Source: Butyrivibrio sp. | GTDB taxonomy: Bacteria; Bacillota; Clostridia; Lachnospirales; Lachnospiraceae | DNA length: 64,000 nt | Assembly: GCF_017433805.1 (NCBI RefSeq) | Contig: NZ_JAFRGN010000036.1 | Coordinates: 62,001 to 126,000 of the forward strand | Direction: 5' to 3' | Shown: one piece after another, positions 8,818 through 17,454 of the stretch | Layout of the letters: each line of letters begins with the position of its first letter | Numbering within the stretch: position 1 is the stretch's first letter | The notes under the pieces: generated by a model | The model's input: the letters and a program-made list of their open reading frames with translations, nothing else | Database searches by the model: none | What the model was told of the DNA's origin: nothing | Translations under genes and position numbers: made by a program

Positions 8818-10605
8818 TCAGATATTAATGAACTGCTTAGTACTGTCATTGAGCTTACTTGTAACGTCATTATTAGTATCCATAGCAGAACTGATACCTG
8901 TAATCTCATCAACAATATCCTGTGAATGACCAGCAGATGTATTAATTGCATCTGATGCTTCATTAACAGAAGAAGAGATTGAAGTAACTGAATCAGCCAT
9001 CTGTTCCATAATCTCATTCAGATTCTGGGTCTGCTCTGAAATACCATCAAGCATCTCATTGATAAGTCTAGCTGTCTCTTCATATTTCTCACCAGTATCA
9101 ACAAATGCATCATAATCAGCAAGTACTGTTGTATTGATGAATTCAAGCACCTGCATAGCGTTATCTGCAAGGGACTTAACTGCCTCAGTAACTTCATTAC
9201 TGATGTTCTGGATATTACCGGCTGTCTGGCGGGAGTTATCAGCAAGAGCACTGATTTCCTGCGCAACAACTGCAAAGCCCTTACCAGCTTCACCCGCTCT
9301 TGCTGCCTCAATAGAAGCATTAAGAGCAAGGAGGTTAGTCTGTGATGCGATATCAAGAATTACCTTAGTAAGCTCATTGATCTGTGATACCTTCTCACTA
9401 TCCTTAACAGATTTCTCAAGTACTCCTGAGAGTTCTTCCATCTTGGAGCCTGTGTTATCCTTCTTAACCTGAGCACCATTCTTAATCTCGATAGCCTCTG
9501 CTCTGATTTCCTCAGCCTTGGCTGTACCATCTTCAACGCCATTGTTGATGTTACCAGTAGCATTCTTAACATCATCAAGCTTATCATTCATTACATTTGC
9601 TGTATCAGATACATTCTGCATACTTGCTGACAATTCCTCAAGTGCTGCAGAAGTATTAGTAATATTGTCTCTAGCCAGAACAATCTGGTTAGTCATATCC
9701 TCAGAAGACTCTGTAAGTACAACTGTACCATCTTTAACTTCTCTAAGGATTTTCTGAAGAGTCTCAATAAAAAGGTTGAATCCATTTTTGATATAAACAA
9801 GCTCAGAAGCTGTATGGGTCTGAACTCTGACTGTAAGATCACCCTTATGATTCTGGATATTTGAAATAATATCGTTGATCTCGTCAGCCATCTGATTAAC
9901 CTTTTTACCAACCATCTGGTAGTTAAAGAAAAGGAATGCAACAATGAAAATGATATATACAACCATAAGAACATTTATAACTGCAATAGCTGCGTGCGTT
10001 CTGTTCTCAACAGTCTGATGAGATTTTTCTTCAACAAGAGCAACTTCTTCATTAAGTATTGCCAGCTGATCCTTCATGTTTGCAAGCTGAGTTGAAGCAT
10101 CACCATATACAACCATAAGGATTGAATTGACATCGCCAGTTCCAGCCGCAGTAATTACATTTTTGTAGCCTTCTCTATATGGCGTATAGTTATCCTGTAA
10201 TGTCTTAGCAGCCTCTACAGCTGTAGCACTGCTATATCCAGCCGTATTAAAGGTGGACACAATTCCCTCTACAGCACTATCCATCTCTGTGATACACTTC
10301 TCCATTTCAGGAATTTTCTGCTCAACCTGTCCCATTGCCTTAATAGTGTCATACACAGAAGCAAGCGCAAATCCGTCATTATCCAGGATTCGCATGTCTA
10401 CCTCAAATACTCTCATATCGTTCATAACGCCTTCTACAACTGTAGATGTAGCGATAGAAGTACTTGTCATCTGATTCATCTGATTCACAACGATAAAGAT
10501 TGAAACTGCAAACAGAATTAGCAGTGCACCATATGAAACAGCACTCATACCTGCTACAGTCTTGATAAATGGAATTTTCTCCTGTTTATTATTGTTAGAA
10601 GCCAT
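8818..10605 (-). CDS. Methyl-accepting chemotaxis protein with four-helix-bundle type sensor
   Basis: The start is the ATG at 10605, behind AAAGGAGAG, giving 595 residues. Membrane segments near residues 18-40 and 195-220 flank an extracellular helical domain of about 150 residues, resembling 4HB_MCP sensors. HAMP follows, then the signalling coiled coil with the conserved [18 protein letters not shown] tip. It differs clearly from the receptor at 2574 in its sensor, so the two probably read different cues. It lies next to, but is not co-transcribed with, the cellulase gene. Confidence 0.95.
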   Translation of the reverse strand: MASNNNKQEKIPFIKTVAGMSAVSYGALLILFAVSIFIVVNQMNQMTSTSIATSTVVEGVMNDMRVFEVDMRILDNDGFALASVYDTIKAMGQVEQKIPEMEKCITEMDSAVEGIVSTFNTAGYSSATAVEAAKTLQDNYTPYREGYKNVITAAGTGDVNSILMVVYGDASTQLANMKDQLAILNEEVALVEEKSHQTVENRTHAAIAVINVLMVVYIIFIVAFLFFNYQMVGKKVNQMADEINDIISNIQNHKGDLTVRVQTHTASELVYIKNGFNLFIETLQKILREVKDGTVVLTESSEDMTNQIVLARDNITNTSAALEELSASMQNVSDTANVMNDKLDDVKNATGNINNGVEDGTAKAEEIRAEAIEIKNGAQVKKDNTGSKMEELSGVLEKSVKDSEKVSQINELTKVILDIASQTNLLALNASIEAARAGEAGKGFAVVAQEISALADNSRQTAGNIQNISNEVTEAVKSLADNAMQVLEFINTTVLADYDAFVDTGEKYEETARLINEMLDGISEQTQNLNEIMEQMADSVTSISSSVNEASDAINTSAGHSQDIVDEITGISSAMDTNNDVTSKLNDSTKQFINI

Positions 10606-10709
10606 TATTTCTCTCCTTTTCCCGTGACACGCTAGTAATGTCATTCGTTTAAACGCACAATAATACACTTATAACAATAAAATTCTACACCACAATTTGA
10701 TTGCAAGCT

Positions 10710-10725
10710 ATACGATTAATCGTAT
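10710..10725. promoter_or_regulatory. Perfect 16-bp palindrome upstream of the chemoreceptor
   Basis: ATACGATTAATCGTAT reads the same on both strands. It lies about 105 bp upstream of the receptor start, between it and the terminator at 10756. It is an operator candidate with no assigned regulator. Confidence 0.4.
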
Positions 10726-10755
10726 TTTTATAGTATTTTGTAATTTTTAATCTTT

Positions 10756-10794
10756 ACAAAAAATCCCCTTGGTTTCTGCCTGTCCAAGGGGATT
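10756..10794 (-). terminator. Terminator of the glycan operon
   Basis: Eleven-base arms AATCCCCTTGG / CCAAGGGGATT (10762-10772 and 10784-10794), followed by TTTTTTG on the minus strand, 33 nt past the stop at 10828. Confidence 0.88.
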
Positions 10795-10827
10795 TCATAA
10801 TACTGATTCAAGATATAAAAGCAAAAA

Positions 10828-12999
10828 CTAATTCAACGAAATAACGCAGTATTTCCTGCCATCTACAACATTATTTGTAATTGCTTCATTTATGCTGGCA
10901 TCATAAATTCCAGCCTCTACCATGGCTGTAGCATCTGATGAAAGAATACACATCTGATTACTGCCATGGTATCTCTCTCGCAGTGACTCCATGGTATCAT
11001 CAGGACTAATCGTGCCTTCCACAACATCTGCCCTGTAGTACTGTGATCTGTAATCCAGTGTACTAAAGATCACTACGCTTCTATCAGGGATCTCTGCATA
11101 TTCCTCATCCCAGTTCATCTGAACAATATCGTAATAAGGAAGCTTATTGGTACGAATATGCTCTGTCTGATCACTCCATGCAAAGATGCAGATAAAGCAC
11201 ATAACAGTTAGTAAAAGCCCATTCCTCACTCGCACATCTCTCATCTTGCCATGCAAAAGACCTGCAATACCGAGAGTTAACAGGAAAGTAGCCGGAGCAA
11301 AAAATCTGTAGTAGAAAGTATCCATTGAAGAGAAATAACGGATAACAATGAACATTCCGTAATATACAACGCCGGTTGTAATAAGTACTGACTCTCTTGA
11401 TAATCTCTTGGCATTTCCAAGGATAAAAACAACAGCAACAATTATCACAAGAAATACTATCAGCACACTCTTTCCGTAGGGCAAGCCAGCAATATAAGCT
11501 GGTACCTCGGTATGGAAGATATTGAATATTTCAGCCAAAAGAGCTTTCACAAGGTCATTAGTTAATGACTGATAATCATCCCACCACATTGACCTTGATA
11601 CTCCGGAGGGCATTCCATTCTGAATCTTGTTATTAAGAAGATACAAAATACACATACATCCTGAAACAAAAGCTGTAATTCCAAGATAAATAATCTTCTT
11701 AAAGTCACCTTTTTTGCTGCCCCAGAGCTTATCGATCAGAAGAATCAGCATATAGAGCCCTATTACAAAATAGGTGAACATTCCAAAATATCTTGTAAGG
11801 AAGCATAAAAAGGCACTTGCACCAAGAAATACATGGCTAATAGCCTTATTCTCGCCATCTGCCAGCACCCTGTGAAGGCTAAGGGCAAATAACACCATAA
11901 AGATAATAAATGGGAGCTCGCTCCAGGAATACCAATACAGATACATAAGCCCCAGATTGGTCATAAAGAGCGCATAAAACCACGCATCCTTTTTGTAAGT
12001 GAACCTGAGTATCAAAATAAGCACACCTACAAGTATCATCGACAAAATCTTGGAAGCTGCATACACTTCCATTCCTGTAATCTTCATTACCAAAGCTATC
12101 ATAGCAGGATACAGAATCGGCCAGTTGGCAAACCAGGTGTTGTTATAACCAGCAAGACCATCGTAGTGGAATCCATTTCCAACCACCATATTGACGGCTT
12201 CTCTAAGGTAGCCTGCTGAATCAGCACTAATATTGATTCCCTCAAGATATCCATTTATCCATATAGAAAGACAAAGAGTGATATACAGCACGCATAAAAA
12301 GATATCACTTCCAACAGACTCAATAGCCTTAAGCTCTGGTAGCCTACGAAGCGTCATAACACACTTACCATAGCCAAAAAGAATCAGACAGATAAGAGCT
12401 ATACCTACAAGCACCGTAGTAACTCTGGAATAATAGAAAACATCCGCATAGGTAAGAGCCTTATCAGAAATAATAGAAGTTCCAAGGGAAATGCCTGTAT
12501 CAGCCCCTTCTACCTTCTCATAAAATGGCAGCACCTTATTGGTAGCATCTATCTGAGTTTTGATAAAATAAGGACTGCAACCTTTTGCATTAATAGATAG
12601 CCTATAGTCTTTGCCCTTTTCCATGTAAAAATCAGGGCTGCCTATATTAGTCCATTCACCGATAACTACAGTAGATTCATCCATGACTGTTGTCCAAAGC
12701 TCATTTCCAGAAGCATCAGTTAACCTGAACTCTATGGTTCCTTTTCCTGCAGGATCAGTATTAACAAGAACAACATTCATACTGCCAAGATAAGTATCTT
12801 CCTTGGCTACAAGCTCCAGATTAAGAATATCTCCTTCATTAACTTCTACATAAGACGGAGTATCAAAAAGCGGAGGATGAACATCCTCCGACTTATTATG
12901 AAGTCCAGTTTCTCTGCCCAGTATAATCTGAGCAAAGCATGTCAGCGCTACAACCAACACGCATAAAAGTATCTTAGTAACCTTAATCTTATTCTTCAT
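10828..12999 (-). CDS. GT-C type membrane glycosyltransferase (GT39/ArnT-like)
   Basis: A 723-residue membrane protein. After a first membrane segment (about residues 8-28), an extracytoplasmic beta-rich region of about 140 residues precedes roughly ten further segments. The stretch ISADSAGYLREA in the first large outer loop resembles the acidic catalytic loop of GT-C enzymes, which take sugars from polyprenyl phosphate donors. It is the last gene of a three-gene operon with a GT2 enzyme of the polyprenyl-phosphate sugar synthase type, which would supply such a donor. The acceptor is unknown. Confidence 0.75.
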   Translation of the reverse strand: MKNKIKVTKILLCVLVVALTCFAQIILGRETGLHNKSEDVHPPLFDTPSYVEVNEGDILNLELVAKEDTYLGSMNVVLVNTDPAGKGTIEFRLTDASGNELWTTVMDESTVVIGEWTNIGSPDFYMEKGKDYRLSINAKGCSPYFIKTQIDATNKVLPFYEKVEGADTGISLGTSIISDKALTYADVFYYSRVTTVLVGIALICLILFGYGKCVMTLRRLPELKAIESVGSDIFLCVLYITLCLSIWINGYLEGINISADSAGYLREAVNMVVGNGFHYDGLAGYNNTWFANWPILYPAMIALVMKITGMEVYAASKILSMILVGVLILILRFTYKKDAWFYALFMTNLGLMYLYWYSWSELPFIIFMVLFALSLHRVLADGENKAISHVFLGASAFLCFLTRYFGMFTYFVIGLYMLILLIDKLWGSKKGDFKKIIYLGITAFVSGCMCILYLLNNKIQNGMPSGVSRSMWWDDYQSLTNDLVKALLAEIFNIFHTEVPAYIAGLPYGKSVLIVFLVIIVAVVFILGNAKRLSRESVLITTGVVYYGMFIVIRYFSSMDTFYYRFFAPATFLLTLGIAGLLHGKMRDVRVRNGLLLTVMCFICIFAWSDQTEHIRTNKLPYYDIVQMNWDEEYAEIPDRSVVIFSTLDYRSQYYRADVVEGTISPDDTMESLRERYHGSNQMCILSSDATAMVEAGIYDASINEAITNNVVDGRKYCVISLN

Positions 13000-13042
13000 A
13001 CGCTACTAAGCTCTCCCCTTTCAAATCTCAATTCATCAAACC

Positions 13043-14269
13043 TCAGGCCCTGATAAGCTCGTCAGCAAGCTTCATAGCCCTTTCCATTACAACATCTGAG
13101 TTATAATGCTCATGTTCGCCCCATCTGCCAAGGCCGATAACGCCCTTAGACTTAGCTTCCTCCAGAATAAAGCTTATCTTCTGTGGCTTATCTATTGTGT
13201 TAAGCGGATAAGCATATTCATTCATATATGCATAATTACCAGCCCACTCAGAATCCGCATAGGCTGCTGTTCTCTTTTTAACAGTTTCAACCCAATAGCC
13301 CTTGGAGTCGGGACAGAAATTGCATCTGCACAAAATACGGTGATATGGCTTCTTTTCATCTGGCACATATACCCAGTGAGCAGGTGTCTGAGGATCCTCA
13401 TCCACGTATCTGATCTCCACTGCTGAATGCTTAAGTGCAGAAACTGCGTTCTTGAACTCATCAGATACTCCAACCACTTCAAAGCTATCCCATGGAATCG
13501 TAGTAATTATCTTATCTGCCTGTATCTTTCTGCCGTCATCACAAGTAATTACTCTGTTCTCAAGGTCAACCTCAGCTACAGAAAGTCCCGTAACCACATT
13601 TTCCTTCATGCTGTCAGCAATTCTGATGAAAGCCTCGCCATATCCATATTCCTTGGGATAATAGAACTGTGCATGGCCTGGCTGAGTACCAAACATCCTA
13701 TGCTCCTGACAGGACCTTAATGTATCCTCATAGCTTACATTAGGGAGCTTCTCAAGCCAGTATGTTCCAAGCTCATCAAGAGTATCAGAGAACATTTTGC
13801 CATTATATGGTAGCATATAATTATCAGCTATCTCATCTCCCAGCTTCCATCTGATCCATTCTGTGAAAAGAACTGGCTTCTCAGCCCCGGTATTACAGCC
13901 GGCATTCTTAATTGACTCAAGATATTTATCCTGATATTCCTCTGGAAGCTGCCAGATATTGGCCTCAAACGGATGATTTATCTCCATGCCATGAATGCTG
14001 ATCCTGGAATCTCTGTCAAAAGAATTCCACTCTTTTTCCTCAAGAAAACGGAAAACAAATTCACATACAGCTGGTCTTCTAACATCAAGAAAATGGCCGC
14101 CACCAATATCAAGTGGCTTGCCATCTACTGTTTCTGATCTGCAGAGTCCACCTACAGTGTCCTCTTTTTCTATTACAAGAAAGTCTCTTTCTCCCAGGTC
14201 AAGGAGCTTTCTTCCAAGAGTAAGTCCGGAAGGACCCCCACCCAGTATCAAATACTTTACTTTTTCCAT
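13043..14269 (-). CDS. FAD-dependent oxidoreductase of the protoporphyrinogen oxidase / UGM-like group
   Basis: A 408-residue soluble protein beginning with a Rossmann dinucleotide motif (ILGGGPSGLTLG, about residues 8-19), followed by the acidic end of beta-2 (VIEKEDTVGGLCRS). This pattern is shared by amine oxidases, protoporphyrinogen oxidase-like proteins and UDP-galactopyranose mutase. Its first 13 bp overlap the end of the GT2 gene, implying translational coupling. Sitting between two glycosyltransferases, it probably alters a sugar or lipid carrier. The exact reaction is not known. Confidence 0.8.
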   Translation of the reverse strand: MEKVKYLILGGGPSGLTLGRKLLDLGERDFLVIEKEDTVGGLCRSETVDGKPLDIGGGHFLDVRRPAVCEFVFRFLEEKEWNSFDRDSRISIHGMEINHPFEANIWQLPEEYQDKYLESIKNAGCNTGAEKPVLFTEWIRWKLGDEIADNYMLPYNGKMFSDTLDELGTYWLEKLPNVSYEDTLRSCQEHRMFGTQPGHAQFYYPKEYGYGEAFIRIADSMKENVVTGLSVAEVDLENRVITCDDGRKIQADKIITTIPWDSFEVVGVSDEFKNAVSALKHSAVEIRYVDEDPQTPAHWVYVPDEKKPYHRILCRCNFCPDSKGYWVETVKKRTAAYADSEWAGNYAYMNEYAYPLNTIDKPQKISFILEEAKSKGVIGLGRWGEHEHYNSDVVMERAMKLADELIRA

Positions 14270-14979
14270 ATGTACCTTTCGTGCTTTTTAAGCTTAAATA
14301 AGATTTCGAGAGCTTCTACAACAGCCTTGGGCTTAAGTCCTGTAGATGAGCCTACATAGTGGATCGGCACTTCTATGCAGTTAAGGTTTCTGCAATAATA
14401 GCGAAGCTCAGTCTGATACATATGCCCTGTAGACATAATCTGGTCCAGATTGATGTTCTCAAGTACATGTCTCTGGAATGCCTCATAGCCACTTGTCATA
14501 TCCTTAAGCTTGGTTCCAAGAACCACGTTGGCAAGAATAGTTCCACCACCGCTAAGTATTCGTCTATATAAAGGAAGGTCGCTTACACCGCCTCCCTTAA
14601 TGAATCTGGAGCCCCATACACAGTCATAGCCTTCATCAAGCTTGTCCATATACATGGGAATCTGCTTGGGATCATGGCTAAGTCCGCCGTCCATCTCAAT
14701 AATTCTGTCTGCCCCATCCAAAAGAGCCTGTCTATAGCCTTCAAGGTAACAGCTGATAACTCCCTTTGACTCCTTATAGTAAATAAGCTTGATCTTGGGG
14801 TTATTCTCTGCCTTTTCTCTTATGATCTTCTCTGTATCATCCTTGGAATAATCATCTATTACCGGATAGTAATACAGATTCTCATAAGGAAGTGCCATTA
14901 TCTCATCTATGACCTGTGCCATAGTAGCTGCCTCATTGGCTACGGGCATTACTATGATGGTCTTCTTGTCATTACACAT
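14257..14979 (-). CDS. GT2 family glycosyltransferase (dolichyl/undecaprenyl-phosphate sugar synthase type)
   Basis: A 240-residue cytoplasmic GT-A enzyme. The start MCNDKKTIIVMPVANEA is typical of GT2, with an early Asp in PVIDDYSKD and a later D-G-G near residue 100 (IEMDGGLSHDP) as the metal-binding DxD-like site. It has no C-terminal membrane pair, as in short DPM1-type synthases. It would transfer a hexose to polyprenyl phosphate for the GT-C enzyme at 10828. It is the first gene of the operon, with AAAGGA upstream of the ATG. Confidence 0.85.
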   Translation of the reverse strand: MCNDKKTIIVMPVANEAATMAQVIDEIMALPYENLYYYPVIDDYSKDDTEKIIREKAENNPKIKLIYYKESKGVISCYLEGYRQALLDGADRIIEMDGGLSHDPKQIPMYMDKLDEGYDCVWGSRFIKGGGVSDLPLYRRILSGGGTILANVVLGTKLKDMTSGYEAFQRHVLENINLDQIMSTGHMYQTELRYYCRNLNCIEVPIHYVGSSTGLKPKAVVEALEILFKLKKHERYIWKK

Positions 14980-15048
14980 TTTCGAATATCCTTTTACTTA
15001 AATTCAACGCTTCATTTTATCACACTGACATAAACCAGTCCAATAAAG

Positions 15049-15924
15049 TTAGCCAAATACCTGGTCTCTCAGTTTCTTGCCTGTTGGAGTAGCTGCAAGA
15101 CCTCCCTTGGCGGTCTCTTTAAGACTCTTAGGAAGGCTATCTCCAACCTCTGCCATTGCATCCAGACACTCATCTGCTGGAATCTTGGCATCAAGCCCCG
15201 CAAGTACCATATCCGCACTAGAAAAAGCAATCATCAGACCTGAAGCGTTTCTCTTAATACAAGGAATCTCTACAAGACCTGCAACCGGGTCACATACAAG
15301 CCCCATCTGGCTCGAAATAGCTATAGCCAGAGCATCTGCGCACTGAGATGGGCTTCCGCCACCAAGCTCTACAAGAGAAGCAGCCGCCATAGCCGCAGCG
15401 CTTCCGCATTCTGCCTGGCATCCACCCTGTGCTCCAGCTATACTGGCTCTACTGGCTATTACCATACCAAAGCCAGCAGCAGTAAACATACTCATCACTA
15501 TATCTTTTACATCGTACTCTTTGTCCTCATAAAGGCTAACAAGACATCCAGGAAGGATACCACAGCTACCTGCTGTTGGGGCTGCCACAATCTTGCCCAT
15601 GCTGGCATTACAGCATGACGCAGAAAGAGCCCTTGCGATAGCCTTAGTCATAAAGCTGCCGCTTAGGCCTCCATTATTCCTGGCATATTCATTCATAAGA
15701 AAACCTTCGCCTCCAGTAAGACCTGAAGTAGACCTCTGATTCTTGTCCATTCCAGCCTTAACTGATTCTCTCATTATCTGGAAGCTTTCTTCCATCTTCT
15801 CATATATCTCGCGCTCGGATTTCTCCATGCACCTTGCCTGGTCCTCCAGAACGAGCTGGCTTATCTTGATATCTCTTTTCTCAGCTTCCAGGACCAGTTC
15901 CTGTATTGATTCATATTTAAGCAT
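15049..15924 (-). CDS. sdaAA: L-serine dehydratase, iron-sulfur type, alpha subunit
   Basis: A 291-residue catalytic subunit converting L-serine to pyruvate and ammonia with a [4Fe-4S] cluster. Family hallmarks are APTAGSCGILPG and the Cys-bearing stretches QGGCQAECGSAA and CDPVAGLVEIPC, which provide cluster ligands and are in the expected order. It is 24 bp downstream of the beta subunit gene with its own GAGGTAG site. This oxygen-sensitive enzyme fits an anaerobe. Confidence 0.97.
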   Translation of the reverse strand: MLKYESIQELVLEAEKRDIKISQLVLEDQARCMEKSEREIYEKMEESFQIMRESVKAGMDKNQRSTSGLTGGEGFLMNEYARNNGGLSGSFMTKAIARALSASCCNASMGKIVAAPTAGSCGILPGCLVSLYEDKEYDVKDIVMSMFTAAGFGMVIASRASIAGAQGGCQAECGSAAAMAAASLVELGGGSPSQCADALAIAISSQMGLVCDPVAGLVEIPCIKRNASGLMIAFSSADMVLAGLDAKIPADECLDAMAEVGDSLPKSLKETAKGGLAATPTGKKLRDQVFG

Positions 15925-15948
15925 TACTACCTCTACTTCTTGCTGCGA

Positions 15949-16617
15949 TCACACGCGTCTGATCAAAATAGCATTTTTGACATGCTCTATTCCTCTTATC
16001 TCATCTACCAGTTCCTCTGGTGGCTGATTGTCTATCTCGATAGTCATGATAGCATCTCCGCCCTTCTCCTGTCTGGACAGATGGAAATTGGAAATATTAA
16101 GATCCTCATGTTCAAAGTGCATCATATGGGTTACATTTGCGATAACTCCAGGCTTATCCTCATGCATGACAAGAATCGTATTGTTATCTCCGTTAAACTC
16201 TACATTCATGCCATTTATCTGATTGACCAGAATATTGCCACCACCTATGCTGGCTCCCTGCATAGTTCCTTCAGTCCCATCCTCCAGATAGAACCTTACA
16301 ACCGCTGTATTGGGATGCGCATCCTTGATATTCTCCTTGGTAAAAGAGTAATTGATTCCTCTTTCATCTGCTATTGTCAGAGCATCCCTTATCTCAGGAG
16401 AATAGCTCTTGTAGCCCATAATTCCTGCAAGAAGCGCTTTATCAGTTCCATGCCCCTTGTAGGTCTGGGCAAAAGAACCAGAGAAAATAATCTCAACCTT
16501 ATTAAGCTTCCTGTCATCAATAAGCTTATTAACTACATTTCCAAGTCTCACAGCTCCTGCTGTATGAGAGCTTGAAGGTCCGATCATAACGGGACCTATA
16601 ATATCAAAAACATTCAT
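15949..16617 (-). CDS. sdaAB: L-serine dehydratase, iron-sulfur type, beta subunit
   Basis: A 222-residue partner of SdaAA. The N-terminal motif GPSSSHTAGAVRLG is diagnostic. The C-terminal 75 residues form an ACT domain (VMHEDKPGVIANV), a likely serine-binding regulatory site. The ATG at 16617 has GAGG upstream; an in-frame GTG five codons earlier overlaps the previous stop and is less likely. Only 7 bp separate it from the response regulator gene, so the dehydratase may be read through from the yesMN-like genes. Confidence 0.96.
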   Translation of the reverse strand: MNVFDIIGPVMIGPSSSHTAGAVRLGNVVNKLIDDRKLNKVEIIFSGSFAQTYKGHGTDKALLAGIMGYKSYSPEIRDALTIADERGINYSFTKENIKDAHPNTAVVRFYLEDGTEGTMQGASIGGGNILVNQINGMNVEFNGDNNTILVMHEDKPGVIANVTHMMHFEHEDLNISNFHLSRQEKGGDAIMTIEIDNQPPEELVDEIRGIEHVKNAILIRRV

Positions 16618-16624
16618 AAAAACC

Positions 16625-17416
16625 TCATGCACCTGTTTTGTGCACTGTCATCTTGCCGCCAAAGCTCTCTGCGTTAACGTAATCAGAGTAACTCATTCCG
16701 GCGTACTTTTTAAAACATCTTCCGAAATAGTTTGGATCAGGAATACCAACCTCTGCAGCCGCCTGATACATCTTGTGTCCATTCCTTGCTATATCCATGG
16801 CTTTGGTCATTCTGATACCGGTAAGATATTCGATGAAATTCTTGCCGGTGTCCTGCTTAAACTTTCTGGATAAATAGCTGGAACTAAAGCCAAAATGCTG
16901 TGCTATAAAAGCCAGATTAAGCTTGGGATCACCATAGTTTTCTTCCACATATGCCTTGATAGTATCTGTGGAATCGGCTTTGGAAGATGCCACTCCATCA
17001 TTTGCCTTATTATCATCCCAAAAATCAGGAGAATTATCAAGCTTTCCTTTAACTCTCTCCAAAACCTCTGTAATCTCCGCTCTGACCATTGGTTTGAGCA
17101 TATATTCAAATACGGGAAGGCTCACACATTTCCTTGCATATTCGAATTTGTCGATGGCTGTCATGATAATGATAACCAGATTCGGATATCTGCCTGTGGC
17201 AACCTGAGTGAATTCAATTCCATCCATAAATGGCATTGAGATATCTACAAATGCTATATCTGGCCTGAGCTCATCAATTGTATTGATAGCCTCGATACCA
17301 CTGGCTGCTTCCCCAACAACCTCCATGTTAAGACTATCCCAGTCTATGGAAGCCCTCATTAGTTTCCTGGCTGACTGCTCATCATCAATTATCATAACCC
17401 TGTATTTTCTATCCAT
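16625..17416 (-). CDS. YesN-type response regulator (receiver plus AraC HTH)
   Basis: A 263-residue regulator. The receiver domain (about residues 5-125) has acidic residues in IIDDE and the phosphoacceptor Asp in DIAFVDISMP. The C-terminal AraC/XylS double helix-turn-helix (about 160-255) contains GFSSSYLSRKFKQDTG and the conserved GI-x-D-PNYFGRCFKK second helix pair. It pairs with the adjacent sensor kinase and probably activates the sugar ABC operon upstream, as YesMN and related systems do. Confidence 0.95.
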   Translation of the reverse strand: MDRKYRVMIIDDEQSARKLMRASIDWDSLNMEVVGEAASGIEAINTIDELRPDIAFVDISMPFMDGIEFTQVATGRYPNLVIIIMTAIDKFEYARKCVSLPVFEYMLKPMVRAEITEVLERVKGKLDNSPDFWDDNKANDGVASSKADSTDTIKAYVEENYGDPKLNLAFIAQHFGFSSSYLSRKFKQDTGKNFIEYLTGIRMTKAMDIARNGHKMYQAAAEVGIPDPNYFGRCFKKYAGMSYSDYVNAESFGGKMTVHKTGA

Positions 17417-17454
17417 ACCTACCCCACTTTATGACTCGAAACCACCTATGATAC

